Source of the DNA: Rhodovastum sp963804495
Lineage (GTDB): Bacteria > Pseudomonadota > Alphaproteobacteria > Acetobacterales > Acetobacteraceae
NCBI GenBank assembly: GCA_963804495.1
Contig: CAWDQN010000009.1
Location: 124,001-188,000, forward strand
Direction: 5' to 3'
Length of the DNA: 64,000 nt
The notes below the pieces were generated by a model, which saw nothing but the letters and a program-made list of their open reading frames with translations, was not told the origin of the DNA and ran no database searches. Shown piece after piece: positions 17,167-26,351 of the stretch. The stretch's first letter is position 1, and every line of letters starts with the position of its first letter. Made by a program: the position numbers and the translations under genes.

Positions 17167-18345
17167 TCAAAATCGTCTGCTCAGCCCGCCGGACACCGGA
17201 TCGACCCAGAACAACACCACCGCCAACGCCTGCCGCGGCGGATCGGCGCTGTGCACGGCAAGGGCCGTGTCGAGCGCGCGGGCGGCGCCGTCGCGATCGC
17301 CGCGCGCGGCCAGAACCTGCCCGAGATAACGGTGCCCGGCCTCGTTCAACGGCGCCTCCGCGGTGACGCTGCGGAAATGCACCTCCGCCGCCGCGAGGTC
17401 GCCGCTGCCCCAGGCAACCAGCCCCTCGACCAGGCGCCGGTTGATCCCGAACCCGGGCAGCTCGACGCCGGTCACGGTCTCTCTGGCCTGCTTCAGCAGC
17501 TCCGCCGCCCGCGCCGGTTGCTTATCGGCCAACGCGACGACGGCCTGATTGAGCGCCACCTCCACCTGCACCGCCGGCCGCACCCCGGGGATCGCTTCGA
17601 TCGCGCGATAGGCGGCGCGGGCGCCGGCCAGATCCTGGTCGGCGAGGTCGACCAGGCCGAGGATGTTATAGAGCAGGGCCCGCTGCGAGGCCTGCTCGGA
17701 TTTCCAAGGGCGGGACAGGGCGCGGGCGATGGTCTGACGGGTGCGCATGAACCCGTCCGCACTGCCCTCCGTCCCGCTCAGGAAATGCGCCAGCGCGACA
17801 TGATACGGGGCAACCCGTTCCATCGTCCATTGCGCGGCGTGCCGCACCAGCGCCACCGGGTCGCCGTCTTCCTGGGCGAGCCGCGCCTGGACCGGATCGG
17901 CCTCCGGCTGCGAGACGACCAGCACGATCTGCAGCGGCTGCGCGTCGCTGCCGGCGGGCTTGGCGGGAGGGGGGCCCTGGTCGCGGTCGGGCTTGCCCTC
18001 GCCGGGCATGATGGCGGCGACCACGGCGAGCCGGTCGACACCGAACTGCGTCTGCAACGCGGCCACGGCGGTATCGAGGCTCAGCGGCTGCACGATGGCG
18101 GAGAGCAGGTTCGGCTGCGAGTGGATGCGCATGGTGGGCGCGGGAATAACGGAATCGCCACGGATGATGCGGGCGGCCTCGGAGGAGAACACCTCCTCGG
18201 CGAGCGGCTCGTTGAACCCCTTCTCCTGCAGCGCGGCGGGCACGCTGATCTGCAGGCTGAGCGTGTCCCGGTAGATGAGGGCTTCGCCGGCGATGGCGCT
18301 GAGGAATAGTCCGACCAGGACGGCCAGCGTGGTCAGGTCGGGCAT
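17167..18345 (-). CDS. Membrane-anchored TPR-like protein (copy B)
   Basis: A 392-residue protein with one N-terminal membrane helix (residues 4-22) and a large periplasmic part. The second half (about 210-365) is a run of paired amphipathic helices with TPR-like A/G/A spacing, for example YNILGLVDLADQDLAGARAAY and GHRYLGQVLAARGDRDGAARAL. It is colinear with the protein at 25215: same anchor, an early IxxEAxxxx block, a VAALQTQFGVD versus YAVQAQFGFQ match, and a repeat tail. These two genes bracket the leftward operon. Function unknown; a scaffold for envelope proteins is likely. A diverged palindromic repeat separates it from the upstream mitofilin-like gene. Confidence 0.62.
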   Translation of the reverse strand: MPDLTTLAVLVGLFLSAIAGEALIYRDTLSLQISVPAALQEKGFNEPLAEEVFSSEAARIIRGDSVIPAPTMRIHSQPNLLSAIVQPLSLDTAVAALQTQFGVDRLAVVAAIMPGEGKPDRDQGPPPAKPAGSDAQPLQIVLVVSQPEADPVQARLAQEDGDPVALVRHAAQWTMERVAPYHVALAHFLSGTEGSADGFMRTRQTIARALSRPWKSEQASQRALLYNILGLVDLADQDLAGARAAYRAIEAIPGVRPAVQVEVALNQAVVALADKQPARAAELLKQARETVTGVELPGFGINRRLVEGLVAWGSGDLAAAEVHFRSVTAEAPLNEAGHRYLGQVLAARGDRDGAARALDTALAVHSADPPRQALAVVLFWVDPVSGGLSRRF

Positions 18346-18384
18346 GGCATGGTGTTTTCCGGTTTCTGATCAGTTTCCGGCGCG

Positions 18385-18505
18385 ATGACAGCACACACAA
18401 GGGGCATGCCCCGGACCCCGTCCCAAAGCTCAGCACGCCTTCGCGCGATGGCTTTGCGCTGGACCCATCACGGGTATGTGGCCCTTGGAACCCGGTGTTT
18501 TCCTC
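18385..18505. repeat. Diverged partial copy of the palindromic repeat
   Basis: Retains GGGGCATGCCCCGGACCCCG and CCCTTGGAACCC, the left outer arm and second arm of the full elements at 8581, 27941 and 42481, but lacks the long inner hairpin. It lies just past the stop of the mitofilin-like gene at 18512. Confidence 0.55.
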
Positions 18506-18511
18506 TGGCGT

Positions 18512-19927
18512 TTACTTCGGCAGTTCGCGGGCCAATTGGGCCAGGGTACGGTCGATTCGCCTGACCAGCGCGTCGGCGTTGACGCGCGCCTGGGCGTCTT
18601 CAAGCCAGCCAGCGTAAGCGCTCTGATAGGTGCCGCCAAGCTGGCGGATGCGCGCGACGGCTTCTTCCAGATCGCCCTCGGCGAGGCGGGCGGCGGCACC
18701 CTGCACCAGGTCGGGGGCGGGATCCGGCGTTGCGGAGGACCCGGGGGTGAACGGGTTCAACGTGTCCAGCCGGCGCGCCAGGCCGGTCGGCAACACGCCA
18801 CTGCCGCCGGGCAGCGTGTCCTTGGTGATGCGGCGGAACTCGCGGTCGATGTCGGTGCGGCTGGGCACGCCCGTGCTGGCATAGGCTGCGAGCTTGTCGA
18901 GATCGGGCGTGAACTCGTCGATGCCGGCGCCGACGGTCCGGGCGACAGCAAGGTCGGAGGCGAACGGCGTCGAACCGCGCAGGGCATCGGCGACGCGGCC
19001 GAGCGAGAGCAGGCGGCCCCAGGCCCCCCAGGTGGTGCGGTCGGTGCGGCGCTGGGTGGACTGCTGCAAATCGTCGCGGGTGGCCGCGAGCTGCGCCGCG
19101 GCGGCGGCCAGGCGCTGCTCCAGGTCGCGCAGTTTCTGCTCCTGGCGGGCGAGCACCAGCACCGCCTCCTGCTGGGCGCGCGACGCCGGGGTGGTGATGC
19201 CGACCAGACCCAGCAACGGATCCTCCAGCAACGGCGCGGCGAGCGCGACCAGCAAAGCGGCGCCGGCGAGCATGGTGACCGAGCGTGCCGCGGAAGGGCC
19301 GGTGACGGGCCGGACCGGCGGCTTCGACGGTTGCGGCGTGGCGCGGCGCCGCAAGGGGGAGGCGACGGGCGGCGCTGCGTCCGGCGGGATTGGCGCGGCG
19401 GTGATCGGCGCGGGTTCAACCGCCGCGGGGGCGTGTGGCTCGGCAGCGACCGGGGCGGTTTCAACCGGCTGGGGGGCGACCGGCGTGGAGTCAGCCGGCG
19501 GGACCGACGCGGCGGTCATCGGCACGGGTTCGGCCGCGGCCGGGGCATGTGCCTCGGCGGCGAGCGGCGTGGGTTCAGCAGGCGGGACCGCGGCCGCCTC
19601 CGCGGCGACCGCTTCCAGGGGGACCGCTTCCAGGGGGACCGGCGCGGGTTGAACCGGTTCGACGGCGACCGGGGGGGCCACCGGCGCTGGTCCGGTCGGG
19701 GCAGGCTGGTCCGGCGGCGGCGATTCGGCGGCGGCCGCCGGGACCGCGGCGACCTCCGCCTCCGGCGGCGCCGCGACCTTCGCTTCGACCGCTGCGTCCC
19801 GCTTTTCTTCCAGGGTTTCTTCGATTTTTGCTGCCCTGGGCAGGTCCTCGATCGCGGTGTTGCGCTCGGGCGCCTGGCCCGGCCGGGCGAACACGTCCTT
19901 GAGTTCGGTTCGGGGCTTCCGCGCCAT
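18512..19927 (-). CDS. Mitofilin/HemX-like coiled-coil membrane protein (copy 2) with long Pro/Ala-rich N terminus
   Basis: A 471-residue protein. Residues 1-215 are a proline/alanine/valine/glutamate-rich cytoplasmic stretch; one membrane helix follows at 217-235; 251-297 is a coiled coil (RQEQKLRDLEQRL). The C-terminal helical domain has the blocks I recall from alphaproteobacterial Mic60/mitofilin and HemX: STPFASDLAVART (319-331), AxxGVPS (350-356), GDLEEAV (418-424) and WLEDAQARVNAD (441-452). Mic60 bends membranes in mitochondria and in bacteria with internal membranes. Two paralogues lie at 21382 and 29458. GGAGCAG precedes the ATG; the ParA-like gene ends 38 bases upstream. Confidence 0.65.
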   Translation of the reverse strand: MARKPRTELKDVFARPGQAPERNTAIEDLPRAAKIEETLEEKRDAAVEAKVAAPPEAEVAAVPAAAAESPPPDQPAPTGPAPVAPPVAVEPVQPAPVPLEAVPLEAVAAEAAAVPPAEPTPLAAEAHAPAAAEPVPMTAASVPPADSTPVAPQPVETAPVAAEPHAPAAVEPAPITAAPIPPDAAPPVASPLRRRATPQPSKPPVRPVTGPSAARSVTMLAGAALLVALAAPLLEDPLLGLVGITTPASRAQQEAVLVLARQEQKLRDLEQRLAAAAAQLAATRDDLQQSTQRRTDRTTWGAWGRLLSLGRVADALRGSTPFASDLAVARTVGAGIDEFTPDLDKLAAYASTGVPSRTDIDREFRRITKDTLPGGSGVLPTGLARRLDTLNPFTPGSSATPDPAPDLVQGAAARLAEGDLEEAVARIRQLGGTYQSAYAGWLEDAQARVNADALVRRIDRTLAQLARELPK

Positions 19928-19965
19928 GGGCTACTGCTCCGCCATCTCGATGCGTCTCGTCCGGC

Positions 19966-20643
19966 TCACACCACCGCCGACAGGCTGGGCGGCGGCGGCC
20001 GGTTCAGTTTGCGCAGCTCCGCGCCCACATAGGCCCAGAGCTCGGCCATCTCGGCGGCCGCGCGGCCGCCAGGCTCGTATTCTGTCACCGTCAGCCCGGC
20101 GCTGCCGGCGGCCGGAAAGGCGGCACGGAAACGCACCACCCCGGCGATCCGCCCCTGGCGGGCAAGGATCGGAATGGCTTCCTCGACGGCGCGGATGCGC
20201 TTGCCGGTGGGCGCCTGGGTCAGCACGAAGGCATAGCGCCGGCCGGCGCGCTCGACCATGTCGACGATGTCGGGCAGTGCATCGAAATCGTCGGTGGTGG
20301 GGCGCACCGGGATGAGGATCACATCCGAGCACTGCATGACGCCGAGCAGGAACCCGTGCACCGCGGGCGGCACGTCCACCACCACGAGATCGGCGGCATC
20401 TGCGGCGCGCAGGTGGTTGAGCACGCCCAGCAACTGGTCCGGGCGGGTGGCGGCGAGGGCGGGGTTGGGCGGCTCGGTAGCGCCGGCGGTGCGCCGGTTC
20501 CACCATTTCGACAACGAGGCCTGCGGATCGAGGTCGACGAACACCACCCGTTCGCCGCCGGCCGCGGCCAGGGCGCCGATTTCGCGTGCGAGCGTGCTGG
20601 CGCCGACGCCTCCCTTCTGCTTGGCGAACATCAGGATATGCAT
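19966..20643 (-). CDS. ParA/MinD-like ATPase
   Basis: A 225-residue cytoplasmic P-loop ATPase. The deviant Walker A KQKGGVGAST (residues 8-17) carries the signature lysine of the ParA/MinD class; the following FVDLDPQASLSKWWNRR and VVVDVPP supply the A' and B motifs. Such proteins position plasmids, chromosomes, flagella or membrane complexes. No parB-like gene or parS-type repeat is nearby, and its place between two mitofilin-like genes suggests it positions the envelope complex. The ATG is preceded by GGGGAGG with a ten-base spacer; a 26-residue longer frame lacks one. Confidence 0.85.
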   Translation of the reverse strand: MHILMFAKQKGGVGASTLAREIGALAAAGGERVVFVDLDPQASLSKWWNRRTAGATEPPNPALAATRPDQLLGVLNHLRAADAADLVVVDVPPAVHGFLLGVMQCSDVILIPVRPTTDDFDALPDIVDMVERAGRRYAFVLTQAPTGKRIRAVEEAIPILARQGRIAGVVRFRAAFPAAGSAGLTVTEYEPGGRAAAEMAELWAYVGAELRKLNRPPPPSLSAVV

Positions 20644-20732
20644 TGTGACCGGCCTCCCCTCATGGTGGACCAGAGTACCGATGAAAGCATCAGCGTAGGC
20701 GGCTGGACCTTCCAGGCACAAACGGGGTCAGA

Positions 20733-21029
20733 TCAGTGCAACGCGCCGGTGACCGTGTACCAGGTCCAGAAGGTGAGCGTGCTCACCACGCTGGCGGCGA
20801 CCGACAGGCCGCAGAACAAGCCGGCCGTGGCGCCGAGGCCGCCGGCGCCGCTGGCGGTGACCAACAGCGCGCCGATCATGGCGCCACCGGCGCAGGAGGC
20901 GAGCGCGGATTCGGCCAGTCCCGGCGGTTGCACCACCACCACCACGTTGTGTTCCTGCGCACGGGCCGGAACGGGCGCGGCCGGCAGCAACAGCAGGGCG
21001 GCGGCGAGGGCTGCGGTGGCGCGCGTCAT
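20733..21029 (-). CDS. Small exported membrane protein with CAGGA motif (twin 2)
   Basis: A 98-residue protein: signal peptide (1-24, ending A-R-A-Q), a short polar segment, then a conserved SCAGGAMIGALLV block (about 44-56) leading into one membrane helix, and a second helix beginning GLFCGLSVAASVVS. The 119-residue protein encoded just upstream is a paralogue sharing CAGGAxIGAL and LFCGLxVAAS. The start overlaps the stop of that gene (ATGA). The paired cysteines at equal positions may be exported. Function unknown. Confidence 0.62.
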   Translation of the reverse strand: MTRATAALAAALLLLPAAPVPARAQEHNVVVVVQPPGLAESALASCAGGAMIGALLVTASGAGGLGATAGLFCGLSVAASVVSTLTFWTWYTVTGALH

Positions 21030-21385
21030 GGCACCGTCTCCGGGGTCAGCGCCTGGGGCGCGGCGGGGTGATGGGCGGCGAGAAGATGATCGACAAGGCG
21101 AGACAGGCGTTCGCCGGCGGCGTTGAACGCGCTGGCGGCGACAAAAAGCCCGCAGAACAGTGCGGCGCCGGGCGGGACCGTCCGCAACCGGACGGGGCCC
21201 AGGGTACCAGCATAGAACACCAAGGCGCCGATGATGGCGCCGCCGGCGCAGGTGGTGACGACGGATTCGACAGCATCGGGCGGAGACGGCGGCACCGCGA
21301 AGGTGCTTTCCCGCGCCTCCGCCGGAGCGCCGGGCGCGGCCGGCAGCAGCAGCGCCAGGGCGAGCAGAAAGCCGGGTCGGGTCAT
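21026..21385 (-). CDS. Small exported membrane protein with CAGGA motif (twin 1)
   Basis: A 119-residue protein: signal peptide (1-24), TTCAGGAIIGALVFYAGTLG leading to a first membrane helix, and ALFCGLFVAASAF a second. It is a tandem paralogue of the next gene. Both ends overlap neighbours by four bases (ATGA), so it is translated together with the mitofilin-like protein upstream and the twin downstream. The C-terminal 25 residues are His/Pro-rich and not conserved in the twin. Confidence 0.62.
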   Translation of the reverse strand: MTRPGFLLALALLLPAAPGAPAEARESTFAVPPSPPDAVESVVTTCAGGAIIGALVFYAGTLGPVRLRTVPPGAALFCGLFVAASAFNAAGERLSRLVDHLLAAHHPAAPQALTPETVP

Positions 21386-22197
21386 CGACGGGGTTCCGGA
21401 GCGGCGGCGGGGTGACCGCTGGCGAGAATGAGGCCGACCACGCTGGACAGGCGATCGGCCGCCGCGCGGGCGGAGGCATCCTCCAGCCAGTCGGCGAAGC
21501 CGTCGCGCGCCGGGCTATCGAGCTGCTCCACCGTGGCGACCGCGCCGGCGATGTCGCCGGCAGCGAGCTGGGCGCTGGCCTCGGCGAGCCTCGGGCTGGT
21601 GGTGTCGGCCGGTGTGGCCTCGCCGGGCAACTGCTCGCGCGACCAGGTGAGCACCCGATTGAGCATGGCGACCGGCGCCGAGTGCGGGCCGGTCCAACCC
21701 AGTCTGGCCGCGCGGTCGGCGAAGTCGTGGCTGATCCGGGCGGCATCCGGCACGCCGACCGAGGCGTAGGGCACCAACTGGTCGAGCAGCTTGCGGATAT
21801 TGTCGGGCAGACTGGTGACCGCACGGGCCACCGAGAGCTGCAGGCCGAATGGCTCGGATTGGCGCAGCGCGGCGGTGAGGTCGGTGAGCGCATACAGGCT
21901 CGACCAGCTGGCCAGCGCGTCGGTGCTTGCCTTGAGCTGGGTGGCCTCGCCGCGGCTGCGGGCCAGCTCGGACGTGGTGGCGTCGATCTTCGCCTCCAGC
22001 ACCGCCAGGCGTCGCTGCTCGTCGGCGATCGCCAGGCGAGTCGCCGCCAGCCGGGCGGCGGGGGGCGTGTGCAGTCCGATGATCCCGAGCGTGCGGTCGA
22101 ACCAGAACGGCGCGGAGACCGCCAGCAGGATGGCGGCCAGGGCATAGACGCGGGCCCGCGTCAGGGATGCCCCGGGCGGCGAGGCGGCATCGCTCAT
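21382..22197 (-). CDS. Mitofilin/HemX-like coiled-coil membrane protein (copy 1)
   Basis: A 271-residue protein without the long Pro-rich leader of its paralogues. Membrane helix at 17-33, coiled coil at about 50-95, then the conserved C-terminal blocks: SEPFGLQLSVARAV (114-127), ASVGVP (145-150), GDIAGAV (214-220) and FADWLEDASARAAAD (234-248). The last block is nearly identical to that of copy 2. CAGGAGA precedes ATG 22197. It sits directly after the Mla-like ABC transporter gene, suggesting a role alongside it. Confidence 0.66.
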   Translation of the reverse strand: MSDAASPPGASLTRARVYALAAILLAVSAPFWFDRTLGIIGLHTPPAARLAATRLAIADEQRRLAVLEAKIDATTSELARSRGEATQLKASTDALASWSSLYALTDLTAALRQSEPFGLQLSVARAVTSLPDNIRKLLDQLVPYASVGVPDAARISHDFADRAARLGWTGPHSAPVAMLNRVLTWSREQLPGEATPADTTSPRLAEASAQLAAGDIAGAVATVEQLDSPARDGFADWLEDASARAAADRLSSVVGLILASGHPAAAPEPRR

Positions 22198-22249
22198 GGC
22201 CAGGTCTCCTGCGCTGCGGCCGAATCGGCGCCGCATTGTAGTGCCCGGC

Positions 22250-23968
22250 TCAAATCGTCGTCAGCACTGAAATGCCGGCGTGCACCAGCAAGGCGATGAT
22301 CACCCCGATAACGATCGCGTTGGCGACCGCGTGATTGACCGCCTGGCTGGAGGTTTTCGGTCCGAGCGCCACCATGATCGCCGCCACGGCGGCGAGGAAG
22401 GCACTCAGCCCGGCCTTGCAGAACACCCAGATCATGCTGAAAAACGGCCAGCCGTCATGGGTGAGCACATTGCGGAAATACAGGGTGCGGAACAGCGCCC
22501 GGTACTGGGTGGGGAACACCACGTGCCAGGTTTCCTGGGCCGCCCAGGCGCCGAGCAGCAGCGACAGGAACTGCAGCGCCAGCGCCCCGATCACGACGCT
22601 GCTGAGGATGGCGGCGAACACGTAGGTGCGGCCGGGCACCTGCAGGTTGGTGAAGGCGCGGAATTGCGAGGTGAGCACCCGGTTGCCGACATCGGCGGCG
22701 ATCACGGCACTGTTGCGGGCAACAAACAGCAAGGTACAGATCAGCGGCAGCGCCACCCGGCACTGCACCGCGCCAAGGCCGACCACGGTTTCATCATGCA
22801 GCATCGACTTCAGCAGGCCGCCGTAGGAGTAGTAGTTGAAGCCGAACCAGATGGTGACGAACCCGGTGATGCCCGAGCCGGCGGCAATGTAGAACAGCAT
22901 GATCGGCGAGGCGCAGAGCAGCCACAGGTATTCGGCGACGTAACGCAGGAACCAGGTGCTGCGCGAGCGCGCCGGGTGCTCCAGCCGCCAGTGCGACGCG
23001 ATGTGCGGCGTCAGTGACGCGGCATCGGGGGCTGCGGTATCGGACGCTGCGGTCTCGGGTGCCCTGGCATCGGGCGGCTCGCCCTCGGCGGCTGCCTCGT
23101 CCAGGCCGGCCGCCTGCTGCAGCGCCAGCTCGACCGCCTCCGCCTTCGGCGGCAGGACGGAGAGATGGGCGGTACGCGGGTCCATGACCAGCACCCGGTC
23201 GGCCAGCGGCAGCAGTTCCTCGTAATGGTGCACGGCGATCAGCGCCGGCTTGCCCATGGTGCGGCACAGGTTGCGGATCAGCTCGACGAGGCGGCGCGAG
23301 GAGATGATGTCGAGGCCGGAGTTCGGCTCGTCGAACAGCAGCACCGGCTGGTTGGCCAGCACAGCACGGACGATGGCGAGGCGCTGGCGCTGGCCGCCGC
23401 TGCAGGCGCTGATCGACTGATCAGGGTCGATGTCGGCCAGCATGTCGGCGAGCTGGTCGGTCAGGCCGGCGGTGCCGGGCGGGGCATGGTCCAGGGCGAT
23501 GCGCAAATTGTCGCGGGCGTCGAGCTCGTCGAACAGCGCGTAGTTCTGGAACACCACCCCGCCGACGCCGCCATGGCCGGTGGCGAGGTCGATCTCGCGG
23601 TCGCCGCAGGCCAGCCTGCCGGTGACATCCCAGTTGCCGGTCTCGGTTTCCAGCAGACCGCCGAGCAGCAGCAGCAGGGTGGACTTGCCGCAGCCGCTGG
23701 GGCCGACCAGCAGCACGAGTTCACCCGGGCCGACGCGCAGCGAGGCGTTGTCCAGCAGCAGCCGTCCGTCCGGGCGGACAATGGTCAGCTCCTCGACGAC
23801 CAGGGCGCCGCTCTCGTCGCGGCGGAGCGCGCTGGGATTATCGCGGCGGAGCGCGCTGGGATTATCGCGGCGGAGCGCGGCGGGAATGGTGTTCTGCCGG
23901 GGTGCGCCGGCCGCCGCGGACGGGCGGGCGAGAATGCCGGCCGCGTCGACGCGCTTGTCAGGCGCCAT
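22250..23968 (-). CDS. Fused MlaF-MlaE type lipid ABC transporter
   Basis: A 572-residue protein joining an ATPase (about 55-265) to an MlaE/TTG2B-type permease (about 350-572). Walker A is GPSGCGKST, the signature ACSGGQRQRLAIV, Walker B LLFDEPNSGLD, and the switch histidine AVHHYEE. The permease has ARNSAVIAADVGNR followed by TSQFRAFTNLQVPGRTY, the coupling segment of MlaE. MlaFE normally moves phospholipids between membranes with an MCE protein, MlaD. No MCE gene is present here, so the anchored protein at 23958 may stand in. Three eight-residue repeats (LRRDNPSA) precede the ATPase. The start overlaps the preceding gene by 11 bases. Confidence 0.85.
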   Translation of the reverse strand: MAPDKRVDAAGILARPSAAAGAPRQNTIPAALRRDNPSALRRDNPSALRRDESGALVVEELTIVRPDGRLLLDNASLRVGPGELVLLVGPSGCGKSTLLLLLGGLLETETGNWDVTGRLACGDREIDLATGHGGVGGVVFQNYALFDELDARDNLRIALDHAPPGTAGLTDQLADMLADIDPDQSISACSGGQRQRLAIVRAVLANQPVLLFDEPNSGLDIISSRRLVELIRNLCRTMGKPALIAVHHYEELLPLADRVLVMDPRTAHLSVLPPKAEAVELALQQAAGLDEAAAEGEPPDARAPETAASDTAAPDAASLTPHIASHWRLEHPARSRSTWFLRYVAEYLWLLCASPIMLFYIAAGSGITGFVTIWFGFNYYSYGGLLKSMLHDETVVGLGAVQCRVALPLICTLLFVARNSAVIAADVGNRVLTSQFRAFTNLQVPGRTYVFAAILSSVVIGALALQFLSLLLGAWAAQETWHVVFPTQYRALFRTLYFRNVLTHDGWPFFSMIWVFCKAGLSAFLAAVAAIMVALGPKTSSQAVNHAVANAIVIGVIIALLVHAGISVLTTI

Positions 23969-25128
23969 TCGGCGCCAGCCGATCGAGCACATGCACGGCG
24001 TTGCGGTCCAGTTCGATGATTTCGTCACGCTGGGCGGGACTCATGAACACCACCACCCGGTCGGGGCGGCCGCTGACGAGGGTGCGGATCACGGTCGCGG
24101 CGACCAGGTTGATGTCGGCGCTTCCGTGCAGGCTGACCAGCAGGCGCGGGGCGCTGCGGAGGAGGTCGTTGGCACGGTCGGTCATCTCCACGAGGTAAGG
24201 GCGCAGCTTCGGGTCGAAGGCCATTTCGGCGATCAGCCCCTGCAACGCCGGGCTGCGGGCGAGCTTGCCCATCAGCACCGTCTGGAACACGCGCAGGAAC
24301 TCAACCGTCGCCGGGCTGTCCATCAGCCCCATGACGGTGCGCTCCGGCACGCCGTGGTCGCGGATGTCGATGATGGCCTCGCGCAGCGCATCCTCGACCG
24401 GCTGCATATCCCATGGGCGGTCGCGGAACGGGTCGATCAACGGCAGCGCGTTGGCGCGCAGCATGCGCATCGGCACGCCGCGGAAATGCTGCTCGACGAT
24501 CGGGCGGATGTCACGCCCGATCACATCGCGCAGGATCGGGTCGTAGCTGCGCAGCAGATCGCGCCAGGCGCCGCGGTCCTGGGTCGCCTGCCAGGCTTCG
24601 GCCATGGCGGCGCGCAGCACGGCGAGGAAGCGGTCGCGGTAATCGGCGTTGAACTCGGGAGAGCGGAAAATATCGACGAAAGCGGTGGGAATGGCCAGCA
24701 CCAGGGACTCGGCCTGGGCGCGCAGTCCCTGGCGTTCGGCCGGCGAGGCGAGCAGCCAGAGCAGGCGCGGGTCGGCAGGTAGCGAAACCGGTTCGGTGTC
24801 GATGCCGACCAGACGGTCGAGCGGGTCGGTACAGCCCGACCCGGATGTCGCCGTCCGGCGCCCGCTCGGCGTTGCCGAAGCGGACGGCCGAGCCGTCTTC
24901 GCGCAGGGCGAACACCGCCGACGAAAGGCTGTCTGAGGTTTGCCGCGGGTCGGCCAGCCGCACGCCGCCGGTGATGGGGGACAGGTTGCCGGGCAGCGAT
25001 GACCAGCCGATCGCCGACAGCAGCGCCAGCACCGCGGCGCTGGTTGGCCAGGCATGGGTCGCCCGCTCGGGGCGGGCGGTCGGGAACAGGTGTGCAGCGG
25101 TGCGCCGGATCGAGCGCAGGATATCCAT
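23958..25128 (-). pseudogene. Membrane-anchored periplasmic protein interrupted by one frameshift
   Basis: Reading from ATG 25128, about 100 residues (anchor helix at about 30-45, then SPITGGVRLADPR and FALREDGSAVRFGN) run in one frame; at about 24833 an extra base moves the rest (DPLDRLVGIDTEPVSLPAD onward, some 290 residues) into the next frame. Joined, the protein is about 390 residues: a single anchor plus a helical periplasmic domain ending RDEIIELDRNAVHVLDRLAPN. I do not recognise the family. Its overlap with the Mla-like gene suggests it is that transporter's partner. Whether the shift is real, an error or programmed cannot be told from the sequence. Confidence 0.65.
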
Positions 25129-25214
25129 CGTCGTGGCCAGGGGACCCCCTCAGTGTTCCGTGCAGGTTTTGCCGACGCTCGGTGGCGGCATTGTGGTGTC
25201 AGCCGGTGTTCGGT

Positions 25215-26351
25215 TCAGTGCAGCGAGACGGTGTCGGCATTGCCATGGCGGCTGCGAGTTAGCTTCTGGTTATCCCTCCATGCCAGTTGGAAATACAAGC
25301 TCGCGATCTCGGCGTAGTTCTCGAACGCGGCTTCCGACTGCCGGGCTTTCACGCGCAGCCGTTCTGCTCCGGCCGCGTCGCCCTTGAGGCTGCGCAGATC
25401 GGCCCACAGCTCAAGCGCGCCGCGGCTGTCGGGGTTGATGCCGGCGGCGGTGCTGACCAGCATCTCGGCTTCGTCCAGGTCCTGCAGGCTCATCCGGGCG
25501 GCGGCCCAGGTGGCGTAGGCGTTGGCGAGCATGATCTTGTCGGCGGGCGGCTGGGTCTGGACCAGCGCGCGCATGCGCGCGGCGGCGGCGCTCGCGTGGT
25601 TCAGCTGCATGTCGGTGAACGCCACGTTCAGCGCGGCGGCGGCGTTGTCGGGATCGGAGGCGGCGGCCTTCTCGAAGGCGGCGTGCGCCGCCTCGACGTC
25701 CTGGCGCAGCAGCGCCAGCAGGCCCTGCAGGTTCTCGAACAGGGCGCGCTGCGGGTTGTGCGGCGTGTCGGCGAAGCGGGGCATCGCCGCGGCGATGATG
25801 CGCTCGGCGTCGGCGTTCTCGCCGGCGGCGTTCTGTTGCGCCAGCTGGTGCAGCGCGGCGAGGTAGGGGTCGATATGGGCCAGGCCCTCCAGGGTGGCGC
25901 GGCGAATCAGGTCGACCACCGACTCGCCCGGGTCCTGCACCACCACCTGGGAATAGACAGCCGCCGTCCGCCGGCTCTGGCCGGTGATCAGCACCTTGAC
26001 CAGCCCGTCTTCGCTGAACAGCGCCAGGCGGTAGTCGTCCGGCTGGAAGCCGAACTGCGCCTGCACCGCATAGGCGACGGTCTGCAGCCCGGTGGCCTCG
26101 GCGATGGCGGCGCCGATGCCGCCCTGGCTGCTCCAGCGCAGTTGCGGCTTGCTCACCAGAGACGGGGTGGCGAAGACGTGCTCCGCCTCGTTCTCGACGA
26201 TGGTGCGCGCGAGGCCGGAATCCATCGATGTCTTGCCCAAGGGCGCGGTGGTGACGGTTTCCAGCACCACGTCGCCCTGATGCCAGACGGCATCGAGGCC
26301 CACGGCGGTGACGGCGGTGACCAGCACCATTGCGAACGTGACCAGGTCCAT
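25215..26351 (-). CDS. Membrane-anchored TPR-like protein (copy A)
   Basis: A 378-residue protein. An N-terminal anchor (residues 4-22) is followed by a roughly 130-residue domain with TGLQTVAYAVQAQFGF, then a TPR-like array from about residue 195 (NLQGLLALLRQDVEAAHAAFEKA, ALNVAFTDMQLNHASAAAARM, ELWADLRSLKGDAAGAERL). Domain order matches copy B at 17167. It is the first gene of the leftward operon, and its start faces the rightward gene at 26675 across a 323-base region. Probably a periplasmic scaffold. Confidence 0.65.
   Translation of the reverse strand: MDLVTFAMVLVTAVTAVGLDAVWHQGDVVLETVTTAPLGKTSMDSGLARTIVENEAEHVFATPSLVSKPQLRWSSQGGIGAAIAEATGLQTVAYAVQAQFGFQPDDYRLALFSEDGLVKVLITGQSRRTAAVYSQVVVQDPGESVVDLIRRATLEGLAHIDPYLAALHQLAQQNAAGENADAERIIAAAMPRFADTPHNPQRALFENLQGLLALLRQDVEAAHAAFEKAAASDPDNAAAALNVAFTDMQLNHASAAAARMRALVQTQPPADKIMLANAYATWAAARMSLQDLDEAEMLVSTAAGINPDSRGALELWADLRSLKGDAAGAERLRVKARQSEAAFENYAEIASLYFQLAWRDNQKLTRSRHGNADTVSLH

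Noticed and set aside
19966..20643. Plasmid or chromosome partition locus
   Set aside because: Although the ATPase is ParA-like, there is no parB gene or parS-like repeat cluster nearby, and it is embedded in an envelope operon.
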